This document shows, one piece after another, positions 17,679 to 27,018 of a DNA stretch of 64,000 nucleotides. This stretch comes from Caballeronia sp. M1242 (GTDB lineage Bacteria > Pseudomonadota > Gammaproteobacteria > Burkholderiales > Burkholderiaceae): contig NZ_CP071130.1 in NCBI RefSeq assembly GCF_017220215.1, positions 248,001 through 312,000 on the forward strand, read 5' to 3'. The notes under the pieces are model-generated. The model was not told the origin of the DNA. It searched no databases and was given only the letters and a program-made list of their open reading frames with translations. The stretch's first letter is position 1. Every line of letters starts with the position of its first letter. The translations under genes were made by a program, and so were the position numbers.

Positions 17679-18193
17679 CACCCGGAACTCGCGTTGCAAC
17701 GCTTTTGTTGGTTCTGTCGTCAGCAGCTTCATTCGCGCAGGACGAGGTGGCGGATCCTGTGGCGAACGTTTCTATCCTTAGCGGACATTGCTGGGTTCGG
17801 AAACACGAGGAGGTACTTAAGGAACCGGCAGGTAAGGGGAGGGAACTACATCAAAATGATCCTGTGATGTCCGATGACGACATCAGGTGCGACGGAAATG
17901 GTCGAGCCAATATTAAATTCAATCGCGGAGATGGCGTGCGAGAGTTTTCCTCGAACTGGAAGACGGTTGGTAACGTCTCTGGAGCGCCGCATTACACGCC
18001 CGGCAGCGTTCCCGCCAGCCGTCTTGGCGAAAACCACAAACCGGAGCAGCAACAACGGGTGGCTACCTACGAGCCCTCCGGATCTAGTGCAGATATGGGA
18101 AACAAGTACACAGGTCATCAGGCGACCATGTCCAAGGCAGCGCAGGCAAAGACGCATAAGAAGGCCGCCGCCGGCGAGGCGTCGCCGTATTGA
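17675..18193 (+). CDS. Secreted FecR-like protein
   Basis: The ATG at 17675 overlaps the CHASE2 stop codon and has AGGGAG upstream. The product is 172 residues. A signal peptide (MTPGTRVATLLLVLSSAASFA) should be cleaved near residue 21-22. The mature part starts with a FecR-like fold (VANVSILSGHCWVRK, LHQNDPVMSDDDIRCDGNGRANIKF). A long polar, basic tail follows. FecR-like domains often accompany CHASE2 proteins and are thought to sense envelope signals. The coupling suggests the two act together. Confidence in the FecR assignment is moderate because the motif is short. Confidence 0.65.
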   Translation: MTPGTRVATLLLVLSSAASFAQDEVADPVANVSILSGHCWVRKHEEVLKEPAGKGRELHQNDPVMSDDDIRCDGNGRANIKFNRGDGVREFSSNWKTVGNVSGAPHYTPGSVPASRLGENHKPEQQQRVATYEPSGSSADMGNKYTGHQATMSKAAQAKTHKKAAAGEASPY

Positions 18194-18340
18194 GCACGCG
18201 CAGCGGACACTACGAGAAAACGAGACTGTTCACGAGGGGACTCACCGCCGTCGACTATCAGCGGTTACGGCGAGCGTCTTCATCGGTCTTCTAGACCGCT
18301 ATCCGGAGTCGGAGTGGTACGCTTTCCGTGCGACTACGGA

Positions 18341-18396
18341 TTAGCGCGAGTTGCAGGGCGCACATCGATTGAGGATATGTTGCCAGCCATTTCGGA
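18341..18396 (-). pseudogene. Severed 3' end of the HEXXH-protein gene
   Basis: Joining the minus-strand sequence left of the IS66 element to that on the right, with one copy of the target duplication removed, keeps the frame open. It adds about 16 codons (GWQHILNRCAPCNSR) up to TAA at 18343-18341. This is the original C-terminus of the gene now ending at 20820. Confidence 0.8.
18389..18396. repeat. Left target-site duplication of the IS66 element
   Basis: ATTTCGGA directly precedes the left end GTAAGCG and is repeated exactly at 20847-20854. Eight bases is the usual IS66 duplication length. Confidence 0.9.
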
Positions 18397-18465
18397 GTAA
18401 GCGCGTCTTCATTACCGTGTAGATTTCGTCGTTGAGTTTGGCTACTTTGGTGCCCACCAAGATGA

Positions 18466-18866
18466 ATGGTGGACGCAACAGTGGACAGCTCTCCTCAATC
18501 CAAACGGCCGAAGCGCCCCAATTTTTCTGTCAGTTCAAGCGGCAGATCGTCGAGGCGACGCTCGAGCCGGGTGCGTCGGCCGCGCTCATCGCTCGCGAGC
18601 ACGACATCAACGCCAATCTGCTGTTCAAATGGCGTCGTCATTATCTTGCCGGCGATTTCGGCATGCCCGACGTCACGCTGCCAGAGGCGCCTGTGCTCAA
18701 CTGGCTACCAGTGGCAGTGACTGAGTCTTCACCGGAAGTACCGGCGTGCCCATCGCCGGACAGCGCGAGCATGTACGAGGTCGAATGTGGTGACGTCCGT
18801 CTACGCCTGAGCGCGGACACGCCCATCGCAACCCTGATCAAGATTATGCGGGGCCTTGCCCGATGA
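18466..18866 (+). pseudogene. tnpA: IS66 TnpA, frameshifted
   Basis: The N-terminal residues (MVDATVDSSPQSKRPKRPNF) lie in one frame. The family core (QFKRQIVEATLEPGASA, then NANLLFKWRR) lies in another. A frame change near 18525-18535 splits them. The helix-turn-helix core and the C-terminal part are otherwise complete. TnpA is an accessory DNA-binding protein of IS66 transposition. Confidence 0.75.
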
Positions 18867-19234
18867 GCCTGCTGATGCTGCCGTCCGCCGTTGGCCTGCC
18901 GTCCGGGTCCCGCGTTTGGCTGGCCGCGGGAGTCACCGACATGCGGGCCGGGTTCAACAGTCTCGCCGCCAAGGTGCAGACCGTGCTCGAACGGGATCCG
19001 TTCTGCGGGCACATCTTCGTGTTTCGCGGCAAACGCGGCGACCTGCTCAAAGTGCTGTGGTGGAGCGGCGATGGCATGTGCCTGCTGATGAAGCGACTCG
19101 AGAAGGGGCGCTTCGTATGGCCGCAGGCCGACGGTGGCGTTATTTGCCTGAGCCCGGCGCAACTGTCGATGCTGCTGGAAGGCATCGACTGGCGGCAACC
19201 GACGAGAACGGCACGACCGACCTCGGCGTTGTAA
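18863..19234 (+). CDS. tnpB: IS66 TnpB accessory protein
   Basis: A complete 123-residue IS66 Orf2/TnpB protein overlaps the end of tnpA by ATGA. The family signature is clear: [37 protein letters not shown] and [17 protein letters not shown]. It is required with TnpA and TnpC for IS66 movement, though its biochemical role is unclear. The gene looks intact inside an otherwise broken element. Confidence 0.9.
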   Translation: MSLLMLPSAVGLPSGSRVWLAAGVTDMRAGFNSLAAKVQTVLERDPFCGHIFVFRGKRGDLLKVLWWSGDGMCLLMKRLEKGRFVWPQADGGVICLSPAQLSMLLEGIDWRQPTRTARPTSAL

Positions 19235-19263
19235 ACGTCGTTGCGGGCGCGTAAACTGCCTGC

Positions 19264-20803
19264 ATGACGCGCGCGAGCCCACTTCCCGACGATGTCGAAA
19301 CGCTGAAGGCCATGCTGCTCAGCCAGGAAGCGACGCTGCGCGAGCGCGACGCACAAGTGCTCAAACTGCAGGAAACTGTCGACTCGCAACAAGCTGCGTT
19401 GGCTTCACGCATCGCCGAAGTCGAACACCTCAAGCTGCTCATTGCCAAGCTGCGCCGCATGCAGTTCGGCCGCAAGTCGGAGAAACTGGACCATCAGATC
19501 GAGCAACTCGAACTGCGCCTCGAAGAACTTGAGGCCGACGAAGGCGCGACGCCGGTCGAAATCCAGAGGACGCCGCGCGCGGCCGTGGAACAAGCGCCGC
19601 GCAAGCCACTGCCTGAACATCTGCCGCGCGAGCTCCGGACGCACTTGCCCGAATCTGCCGGGAAGTGCTCCGAGTGCGGTGGCGAGATGAAGCTGCTGGG
19701 CGAAGATGTTGCCGAACAACTCGAGTACGTACCGGCAAGCTTCCGGGTTATCCGTCATGTGCGCCCCAAGTTTGCGTGCGTGTGTTGCGACAACATCTCA
19801 CAGGCCCCCGCACCCAGTCGTCCTATCGAACGCGGTCTCGCCGGCCCAGGGCTGCTGGCACACGTGCTGGTCTCGAAGTTCGCAGACCATGTGCCGCTTT
19901 ACCGGCAGTCGGTGATGTACGCGCGAGAAGGCGTCGAGCTTGATCGCTCGCTGCTTGCGAAGTGGGTCGGTCACGCTGCGACGCTGCTGCAGCCGCTCGT
20001 TGAAACGCTGCGTCGACACGTGATGTCGGCGACGAAACTCCACGCCGACGACACGCCGGTTCCAGTGCTGGCACCGGGTAACGGCAAGACGAAGACCGGT
20101 CGCTTGTGGGTGTACGTGCGCGATGATCGTACATCGGCCGATATGACGCCGCCCGCGGTGTGGTTCGCCTATACGCCAGATCGCAAGGGTATCCATCCGC
20201 GACAGCATCTCAAGTCATTCGACGGCACGCTGCAAGCCGATGCATACGGCGGCTACCAGGCCATCTACGAAACCGGGCGCGTCACAGAGGCGGCCTGTTG
20301 GGCGCACGCTCGACGTCGGTTCTATGAACTGCACGCAGCCCGCCCGAATGCGTTGAACACCGAGGCGCTTGCGCGTATCGGCGCACTATACAGGATTGAG
20401 GAAACGTTGTGAGCCACGCGTGGAATTGATCGAGTAGCGGTCGCGCATGCTCCTGGCGATGCGCACGGCGCTGGTCGGGCGGCTTGCCCCTGATGCGCTG
20501 AACCGGTGGGAAGCGCTCACACGCTATTGCGATGACGGCCAGCTCGAAATCGATAACCTGCCAGTCGAGCGCGCGCTACGCGGGGTGGCCATCGGTCGAC
20601 GCAACTATCTGTTCGCTGGAGCAGACTCCGGCGGCGAACGTGCCGCCGCGATCTACAGCCTCATTGGCACCGCAAAACTCAACGGCATCGATCCAGAGGC
20701 GTATCTGCGCTTCGTGCTCGCGCGCATCGCGGGGCATGCGATCAACCGCATCGATGAACTCACACCGTGGGTCGTCGCCGATCAGATCCGCACCGCGCTC
20801 TAA
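19264..20803 (+). pseudogene. tnpC: IS66 TnpC transposase, internally deleted
   Basis: The first 382 codons cover the coiled-coil N-terminus, a zinc module (CSECGGE and CVCC) and most of the DDE domain ([19 protein letters not shown]). The frame stops at 20410 after ALYRIEETL. The last part ([21 protein letters not shown] to the C-terminus) resumes in another frame at about 20447. Roughly 30-40 residues normally between these blocks are missing. The glutamate of the catalytic triad (in PVERAL) is thus cut off from the two aspartates. Confidence 0.85.
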
Positions 20804-20819
20804 AGATCTCAGTCTCCAG

Positions 20820-21683
20820 TCAAGACGTCGCTGGGGTCACGCTTACATTTCGGATTCGCACAGCTTCGCCGAGAATGTCGAGGTACTCTTTGTGGTCCAC
20901 GCGTTCGTCCGGCGGAAGGGTGCCATTGGCGTGCCGCTCAAGCGCATCTTCCCGTTGCCTCACACTGTTAGCCATTGAAGTGATGCGGCTGTACGCCTCG
21001 CACGCGTACGCAAAGGTCTCGCGCTTGGCGTAGTCGATTCTCAAGAGAAACTCCGTCCGACGGTTTTCCTCCAGCCCGACGGTGGATCGCTTGCAATTAT
21101 GAAAGACGTGCGCTGCCTCATGGACGACGAAATCGGCGAATGGGTCCGCGTCGTCGAAATATAAGGTCGAGATAAAGCAGGTGGTTTCCTCGCTGAGGCC
21201 AACGATGTGGCAGGCGTCCTGCGCGAAAGCGGGTGCGCCGACGCTTGTCAAATATAGATTGGCCAGGTTCCACGCTGTGGATGGCCAAGTTTGCTTCATG
21301 AGGACGAAGGAGATGTTCTGCGGCGTGAGGAAGACGACGCCACGAGCGAGGGCTTCTACGACGACGGAGCGTTCATGGGCGGGAAAAAGTCCGTTGAACA
21401 TCGGCGAAAGCTTGTCACGAGCCCAGCCGTTCAGATTTATGGGCACGCTCACCTGGCTGCCAAGTCCCCGCGCCCGCCGCAGCGTCTCCTCCACGAGCGC
21501 TGTTCGCAAGCGTTGCATCGCCTGTTGTGCGACTTCCGCGAAGTTGTCGCCCGGCCCGCCTGTCAAGTTGCTGTCGTACTCGCCACTATCGAGATAGCGC
21601 TGCACTTCACCTTCAAGCCAATGCTCACTGCCGATTGCCGCGCGCTCGAGGTTTTGTTGTGCAGGGGCCAATGAAGCTGTCAT
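20820..21683 (-). CDS. HEXXH metallopeptidase-like protein, C-terminus replaced by IS66 sequence
   Basis: This 287-residue product has a canonical zinc-protease motif, VVHEAAHVFHN, near residue 188. A downstream acidic helix, RETFAYACEAYSRI, could supply the third zinc ligand. The family is unknown to me. The last nine residues (VSVTPATS and stop) come from the right end of the IS66 element; the original ended with about 16 other residues now at 18341-18388. Since the catalytic region is upstream, the truncated protein may still fold. It lies 312 bp downstream of the CHAT-protease gene on the same strand, so a protease pair is possible. Confidence 0.7.
   Translation of the reverse strand: MTASLAPAQQNLERAAIGSEHWLEGEVQRYLDSGEYDSNLTGGPGDNFAEVAQQAMQRLRTALVEETLRRARGLGSQVSVPINLNGWARDKLSPMFNGLFPAHERSVVVEALARGVVFLTPQNISFVLMKQTWPSTAWNLANLYLTSVGAPAFAQDACHIVGLSEETTCFISTLYFDDADPFADFVVHEAAHVFHNCKRSTVGLEENRRTEFLLRIDYAKRETFAYACEAYSRITSMANSVRQREDALERHANGTLPPDERVDHKEYLDILGEAVRIRNVSVTPATS
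20847..20854. repeat. Right target-site duplication of the IS66 element
   Basis: ATTTCGGA follows the right end of the element and matches 18389-18396 exactly. Confidence 0.9.
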
Positions 21684-21995
21684 ATCTGAACCCGTTGATT
21701 TGCGAGGCTGAAGTAGAAGATACCGCGGAATCTGGGGACTTCAATTTGCGTCCTCGCATCGATCGGACGGCGTTGTAGACGCTTGTCTCCGCCTGTCTCA
21801 ACGAACTTGCTACTTCGCAAAGGAGCCGCAACGAAGTGCGGCGTGGTTGAGTCGGCGCAAAAAGACCATCCGGGTCCACCGATGCACTGCTTGCTCGGGG
21901 TCCTGGTACAAACGACAAACGCTAGCAACGGACCTGTAGACCGAGAGTACGCGCGTGAACCGTCGCTCGCCACAGGTTGAGTGTCATGCCGGCAT
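21684..21995. other. Intergenic region
   Basis: The 312 bp between the CHAT-protease gene and the HEXXH-protein gene hold no gene I can support. Short frames on both strands lack ribosome-binding sites and known features. A promoter for the HEXXH gene may lie here. Confidence 0.4.
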
Positions 21996-24900
21996 TCAAT
22001 CGTATCGAATGAACGGGTTGCCGTACATGTTCATGGCGAGGGATTGCGCGAAGCGCCCAGGGAAAATCCGCTCCACGTTCTGGTTTGCTAGCATGTTCGC
22101 CTCGGCCAAATTGCATCCCCCTTTCCACGCATCGAGGAACGACGGCAGCCAGTGGTAAGTGACACGAGCATCTAGGGGCCAAGGCGATGCGATGACAGCT
22201 GAGCATCCCGCGTCGAAGAGTTGCTTTGCCATTCCTGCGGTGGTTTCTCCGACTGGATCCTTGTCGAGCCTTCCGCCGCTGCAGACGAACAGAACGACGA
22301 CATCGACGTTTCGAAGGACTCTTGCGAGGGACCGGGCCGTCACGCTCAGTTCACCCTCGTCGCTGATGCGAGCAAAGTAGCTCTTTCCTCCGGGAGCGAT
22401 CCCTCCGTGCGCTGTAATGATGGCAAGTTTTGCATCGACAAAATCGGGCAGCGCGCTTTCTGTGTTAAGCACGATGCCGTGGTCAGAAAGAGTTTCTTCA
22501 AGCCGGCTGGACACCATCGCGAGGGTAGCGCCGCGATCTTCACTGCCGGAGATCCATGCGTGCTTGGCACGTCCCTTCGTTGACGGTTTCGCCAGCGCCG
22601 AACGTAGCCAAGACAGCGACGGAACCGACGCTAAAGCGTGGGTTAATCCGGCGAACTCCTGGTCTATACGCCAAAGGTTGAGTGGGAGGCCCTGAAGCGT
22701 TGTACTGCCGATGACAAGCGTAGGTGACGATGGCAATGGTGAGAATTTAAGAGTTTCGGTGCTCAGATAGAAGACGTTGGCATGCGCGTTATCATCAGCG
22801 TAGCCATAAGGATATTGCTTTGCCCAAGCCGATAACGCCTTTCCCGAGAATGTTGCAAGGCCCTCTTTCTGGGCGGCGAAATCCATTTTGCCAGCGCAGT
22901 CGACTCGAACGAGTTCGCCGGATTCGTTCAGGCCCGCCATCACTACGCTCGCCCCCCGTGACAATACATCCGAGATGACCTTGCTAGCAGACGCTACGTC
23001 TTCTACGACGGCGACCGGCGAGGAATTCGATCGCCAGCCCGGAGAGGCAATGGCCCGGTCCGCAAGAAGTTCGATCGCGAACGCTACCTCGTCCGGGCGA
23101 GTCAGAACTTCGGCACTCTTCAAGAAACGAGCGGCGATCGTTGAAGAAATTCGGGCGTCGTATGCTGTATCCGCAGCATATCGGGCCCTCTCTGAAGCTC
23201 GATGCACTGCGAGCAAATCTACAAGCGTGGGCGTTTTTGCAGAAACCGCGGCAGTCACAGCATCTAGCGCTGAGTCGTCACGCAAAAGGCTTGAGTAGAC
23301 TTCGCGCGTTGCTTCCGCGACAGGTAGTTCGTGACCATCAGCGAAGTTGATAAGCTGAGCAAGGAGGCTGGCGATAGGCGCGCGGCTGTCATTTCGCAAG
23401 AGTGCGAGAGAGGCGACCGACGTCGCCTCCGTAAGCAGCGTTTCAATCGCTGCAGCCATCGAATTTTGCGTACGCGAGGCCTTCTTTGTTTCAACTGTAA
23501 GGCCGAGGTACCGGTGCTGCAATGCCATCTCGTCCGATTTGCCGAGATCCTGCAACAGTTCGGCGGCAAAACGATGCGTCACCGTCGCCTGTTCGAAGAG
23601 CGCCAGATCTCGGAAAACGCGGGTCAGCATGTTCGCTTCCTGCCACGCATCCTGTGTATCGACAGGACAGTCGATGAGAAATGCGCAGTTAATGGCGATA
23701 AGACACGCCAGGGTATCTCCGCCGGCCTTATAGACGTCGGCATTGAGAGCCCACGCCAGACGCAGGCGTTGAGGATGGTCGCCGGCAAGAATTAATGTCT
23801 GGCGACAAAGATCGCGAGCCTCTTGAGCCCGACCGCCTTTCATGAAAATCCCAGCAGCGGCGTAAAGAAGACGAAGGTCCTGGAGGGAGTCCTTCGCGTA
23901 AGGCGCGATGGCAAGCCCTAAGCCGAGCCAATTTCTTACTGCAGTAACGTCAAGTTCGTCCTTGAGGCGCCCTTCATAGTACCCAATCAGATCAGTGAAA
24001 TTCGCAAGCAACGTCCTTGGGTCGGCGGGAACAAGCTCTTTAGGCAAACAAGCGTGTCCGAGCACGGTTGGCCCGTTGTCGGTCAGCCACTGAAAACCTG
24101 CTTCAAATGCTGGCGTCATCGCATGCACCTTGTCGAGTGGGGCGCCATGCTCTGGGTCGTTTCCGGTAAGAACAACCGGTCGGTCCAAGTTCCGGCTGAC
24201 GAGATAAATCATCGTTACTTCGCCGTATCGTCCGCTGCCCTCAACAGATACAAAGTGTCGGACGCGACTATAGACGAAGTTGTCTTCCGGCCGACCCGCA
24301 AGATACTGGAGGATAAACGTCAGAGGCGTGACGAGTCTCTCCGGGTCAATAACGAATTCGTCGTTTCCCGGGCCCCGGGCAATCGCGATCTGCTCTATGG
24401 CGTCGAGCGTCATGAGTACGGTGCGCCTGTCCGCCTCGCGACCACTGAGAACCAACTCAACGATTTCGAGCGCATGTATGACCAATCCGCGAGAGAGCGC
24501 ATCCCGAACTAGCCCGTCTTGAGCGAGCGTAGACCACTTCGGCCGACGTGAAACTATGCGTCGATTTATCTCCGGATAGTTCGGTATTTCTGAACTAGGG
24601 AGCTCGCTGGCCAGGAAGTGATAAGCCTCAGCTTCGCCGTTTGCTTCCGATAGTTGCTGCGCTTCGATGGCGGCAGCGGCATAGTCTCGCTTGTCGGTGG
24701 CGGCACGTAAGCGGTTGCGGATGTTGAGTTCGCTGGAAGGAAACCGACTCTGCAACTTTGTGGCGATAGCGGAACCGAGAGAAACGTCGTTGAGGCGCCA
24801 CGCGACTTGAAGCCCAACTTCGAGAGCTTCCTTGGAACGCATCCGATCCCGGGCGTGTGAGAGCAGATCCCGAGCGAGCAACAGCGAACCGCTGTCAGCG

Positions 24901-25757
24901 GCAATTTGTGACAACTGAACCGTTATATCCGGTTCAGCAGTGTCGAAGTTTCCCATATCCTCAATCTGCTGCACGGCCAGTGCGGTAATACCTTTGTTCA
25001 GAAAGAGCTGAGCCTTGAGGACGGTACGTTCTTGTGCCTCAAGCTCCATTAACTGGTCGATGGAGCGTGACACCTTTCCAAGAAGGCCAGCTTCATCCCA
25101 TTCGTGCCAATCCGACGCCATATCGTCGATCGTGCGACTAGCGCTTGTTCTGCCGACCGTCGAGCATACGGTTGCCCCTGTTGCGTTCAACAATTGCATC
25201 AGCGACGGCCGCCGCGGCTCAGCATGCTCGATGTCGACCACAAGCCTGAGCTTACGCTCGACTGAGACCTCTATCAGCATCTCAGCAAGATGGGCAAGAT
25301 GAGGGACCCAATTGTCCTCGGCGAGGCGCAAGAACGAGCTCGCCGGGTAAGCGATTTTGCCCGTTTCAGTAAATCGGACGTGACCAACGCCGACAACGAC
25401 TGCCACACTGGCCTCAGGAAGCTGTGACACTTCATGCAAAAGCGATTCAGCGAGCAAATCAGGCGCAGTGACGCGTCTGATCGAATCGCCCAGAACCGTT
25501 GCGCCGGCAAGTTGCGCAATGTCTTTGCGAGAGCTAATGTGAAGGTCAGAATCTGCAAAAATTATAGTCGCCGGTCGCGAGATGTGGTCGCCGTCCGACG
25601 ACTGACTCTGCAAGAGACAGGACACGTACCCATCGACGCGAAGATCAGCGGGGATCTTCGGAGCGAATAATAGGGCGACGGTGCCGACCTCAGAATGTTG
25701 TTCGTTGAGTATGGTCGCAACGACGTCTGCAAAATCAGTAGCGTTCATAGTGTTCAA
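21996..25757 (-). CDS. CHAT-domain (caspase-like) protease with long helical-repeat region
   Basis: This 1253-residue protein ends in a CHAT domain, a caspase-like cysteine protease. IITAHGGIAPGG near residue 1115 has the catalytic His, and VVLFVCSGGR near 1157 the catalytic Cys. ASPWPLDARVTYHWLPSF and YGNPFIRYD complete the fold. The first ~230 residues (TVALLFAPKIPADLRVDGY onward) form a separate alpha/beta region. The middle ~600 residues are TPR-like helical repeats, probably sensing or scaffolding. CHAT proteases act as effectors in several bacterial immune systems, cutting target proteins on activation. The start may be 25757 or 25748. It is divergent from the nuclease-like gene at 25750. 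Confidence 0.82.
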   Translation of the reverse strand: MNTMNATDFADVVATILNEQHSEVGTVALLFAPKIPADLRVDGYVSCLLQSQSSDGDHISRPATIIFADSDLHISSRKDIAQLAGATVLGDSIRRVTAPDLLAESLLHEVSQLPEASVAVVVGVGHVRFTETGKIAYPASSFLRLAEDNWVPHLAHLAEMLIEVSVERKLRLVVDIEHAEPRRPSLMQLLNATGATVCSTVGRTSASRTIDDMASDWHEWDEAGLLGKVSRSIDQLMELEAQERTVLKAQLFLNKGITALAVQQIEDMGNFDTAEPDITVQLSQIAADSGSLLLARDLLSHARDRMRSKEALEVGLQVAWRLNDVSLGSAIATKLQSRFPSSELNIRNRLRAATDKRDYAAAAIEAQQLSEANGEAEAYHFLASELPSSEIPNYPEINRRIVSRRPKWSTLAQDGLVRDALSRGLVIHALEIVELVLSGREADRRTVLMTLDAIEQIAIARGPGNDEFVIDPERLVTPLTFILQYLAGRPEDNFVYSRVRHFVSVEGSGRYGEVTMIYLVSRNLDRPVVLTGNDPEHGAPLDKVHAMTPAFEAGFQWLTDNGPTVLGHACLPKELVPADPRTLLANFTDLIGYYEGRLKDELDVTAVRNWLGLGLAIAPYAKDSLQDLRLLYAAAGIFMKGGRAQEARDLCRQTLILAGDHPQRLRLAWALNADVYKAGGDTLACLIAINCAFLIDCPVDTQDAWQEANMLTRVFRDLALFEQATVTHRFAAELLQDLGKSDEMALQHRYLGLTVETKKASRTQNSMAAAIETLLTEATSVASLALLRNDSRAPIASLLAQLINFADGHELPVAEATREVYSSLLRDDSALDAVTAAVSAKTPTLVDLLAVHRASERARYAADTAYDARISSTIAARFLKSAEVLTRPDEVAFAIELLADRAIASPGWRSNSSPVAVVEDVASASKVISDVLSRGASVVMAGLNESGELVRVDCAGKMDFAAQKEGLATFSGKALSAWAKQYPYGYADDNAHANVFYLSTETLKFSPLPSSPTLVIGSTTLQGLPLNLWRIDQEFAGLTHALASVPSLSWLRSALAKPSTKGRAKHAWISGSEDRGATLAMVSSRLEETLSDHGIVLNTESALPDFVDAKLAIITAHGGIAPGGKSYFARISDEGELSVTARSLARVLRNVDVVVLFVCSGGRLDKDPVGETTAGMAKQLFDAGCSAVIASPWPLDARVTYHWLPSFLDAWKGGCNLAEANMLANQNVERIFPGRFAQSLAMNMYGNPFIRYD

Positions 25758-26802
25758 TCAAGATCTGCTTTTTTGCCGCCGAGGGTTAGTCCATATCTCA
25801 GCTGGCATCTCAAAGCCTCGAAGCCGCCGCACCGTCGGACGGGTTCGCGGAGCTTTCCGCAATCCAGACGACATGAGAGCGCTTCTTATGGAGTTTGCGG
25901 TTGCGACGCACTTCACGGTGCGCGGAAATCGTGTCAGGTGGCCGGAACTTGAGCCGAACGAGCCCGAGCTGAAAGATGCTACCTTCGACTTTTTGATTGA
26001 GGACCTCGGCGACAATGGGTTGGAGGTTGAGTGCAAGTCGGTGTCTCATGACAAGGGCCGATCGATTCATCGCACAACGGCGTTCTCGCTATACGAGGTG
26101 TTGAGGAGGGAGCTCAATGCGTTCGCTTATAGCCTGAAGACCGGACTCGTGGTCGTTGTGACTGTACCAGGTTCGGTCCCAGGATCACCTTCCGAGCAGG
26201 ATGCACTCGCGAAGCGAGTGCACCGCCAACTAGTACTTGGGCAGTCTGAGACGTTCGACGATGGATTGCGGATCAGCATAACTGATTGTGAGGTGCAACG
26301 ACTTGGAGATGTCGAGCTGCGGACAGATAGCGAAGACGCTCGTGCAATCGTCGACGACATAACTGGTACGCGGAACCGGAGCGTATTGGTTATGGGAAGA
26401 CACGGCGTCGGTGCGTTGTTGCTCATCCTTCAGAACTCCAAAGACGATGGGCTACTCAGCGCAGTTTTCGATACGGCGAAGAAAGCGGCGCGAAGTCAAC
26501 TTTCGGGAGCGCGACCAGCGCTTATCTTATTGGGTTTCGAGGGCGTCGAGGCTGAACAGCTAGCGTGCCTAGCGCAACAAGATGAAGATCCCACGCAAGC
26601 ACCGAGTGCTGCGCGATTGGCCGTCAGTCAGTTCCTATCTGGGGATGGCCGGGAACACGTTGTGGGCGTCGGTCTTCTCAGCCGTAACCGCTTGCGAGCT
26701 CGAGGCTCTGGCTGCTTCGACAGTGGCGGAGCGACCTACTACTTTGAGAACGAGAGCAGTCCCCTCCGGCTGCCGGTGTTCAAGGGTTTGTTTCGGGCAT
26801 AA
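25750..26802 (+). CDS. Putative PD-(D/E)XK nuclease-like protein
   Basis: The protein of about 350 residues contains DATFDFLIEDLG followed by GLEVECKSVS. That Asp and E-x-K spacing fits the PD-(D/E)XK nuclease core, a fold common in restriction and defence enzymes. LLMEFAVATHF before it is the helix that usually precedes the core. The last 150 residues are unassigned. The start is uncertain: GTG 25750 nearly avoids overlap with the divergent CHAT gene, while ATG 25681 and ATG 25873 are alternatives. It is head-to-head with the protease, so shared control is likely. The nuclease call rests on motif only. Confidence 0.6.
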   Translation: MFNQDLLFCRRGLVHISAGISKPRSRRTVGRVRGAFRNPDDMRALLMEFAVATHFTVRGNRVRWPELEPNEPELKDATFDFLIEDLGDNGLEVECKSVSHDKGRSIHRTTAFSLYEVLRRELNAFAYSLKTGLVVVVTVPGSVPGSPSEQDALAKRVHRQLVLGQSETFDDGLRISITDCEVQRLGDVELRTDSEDARAIVDDITGTRNRSVLVMGRHGVGALLLILQNSKDDGLLSAVFDTAKKAARSQLSGARPALILLGFEGVEAEQLACLAQQDEDPTQAPSAARLAVSQFLSGDGREHVVGVGLLSRNRLRARGSGCFDSGGATYYFENESSPLRLPVFKGLFRA

Positions 26803-27018
26803 GCTTCGCGTCAGCCTGGCGGAGCGCACCTGATTTATACGGGGGTGCGGTCGATGAACTCTCCCAAGATTAAAGTTCTTTCAGCGTTTGCCGTAAACGA
26901 GCGTGCTCACCATCCATCTGGGTTTCGGGCCCCACAAGAAGGCCGAACCAGATCTGGCGCGCGGATGGGACATGCGTCTCACCAAAGAACTTGCCACCAG
27001 GAAAAGGGAGCTCAGCCG

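Larger units (their letters stand above)
18397..20846. mobile_element. IS66-family insertion sequence, decayed but with intact ends
   Basis: The element spans 2450 bp. It starts GTAAGCGCG and ends with the inverse CACGCTTAC, and is flanked by the perfect 8-bp duplication ATTTCGGA. It contains the usual tnpA-tnpB-tnpC order. tnpA has a frameshift and tnpC an internal deletion, so it is not autonomous. The clean duplication shows that it inserted as one unit and the flanks have not rearranged since. It landed in the last codons of the HEXXH-protein gene. Confidence 0.9.
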
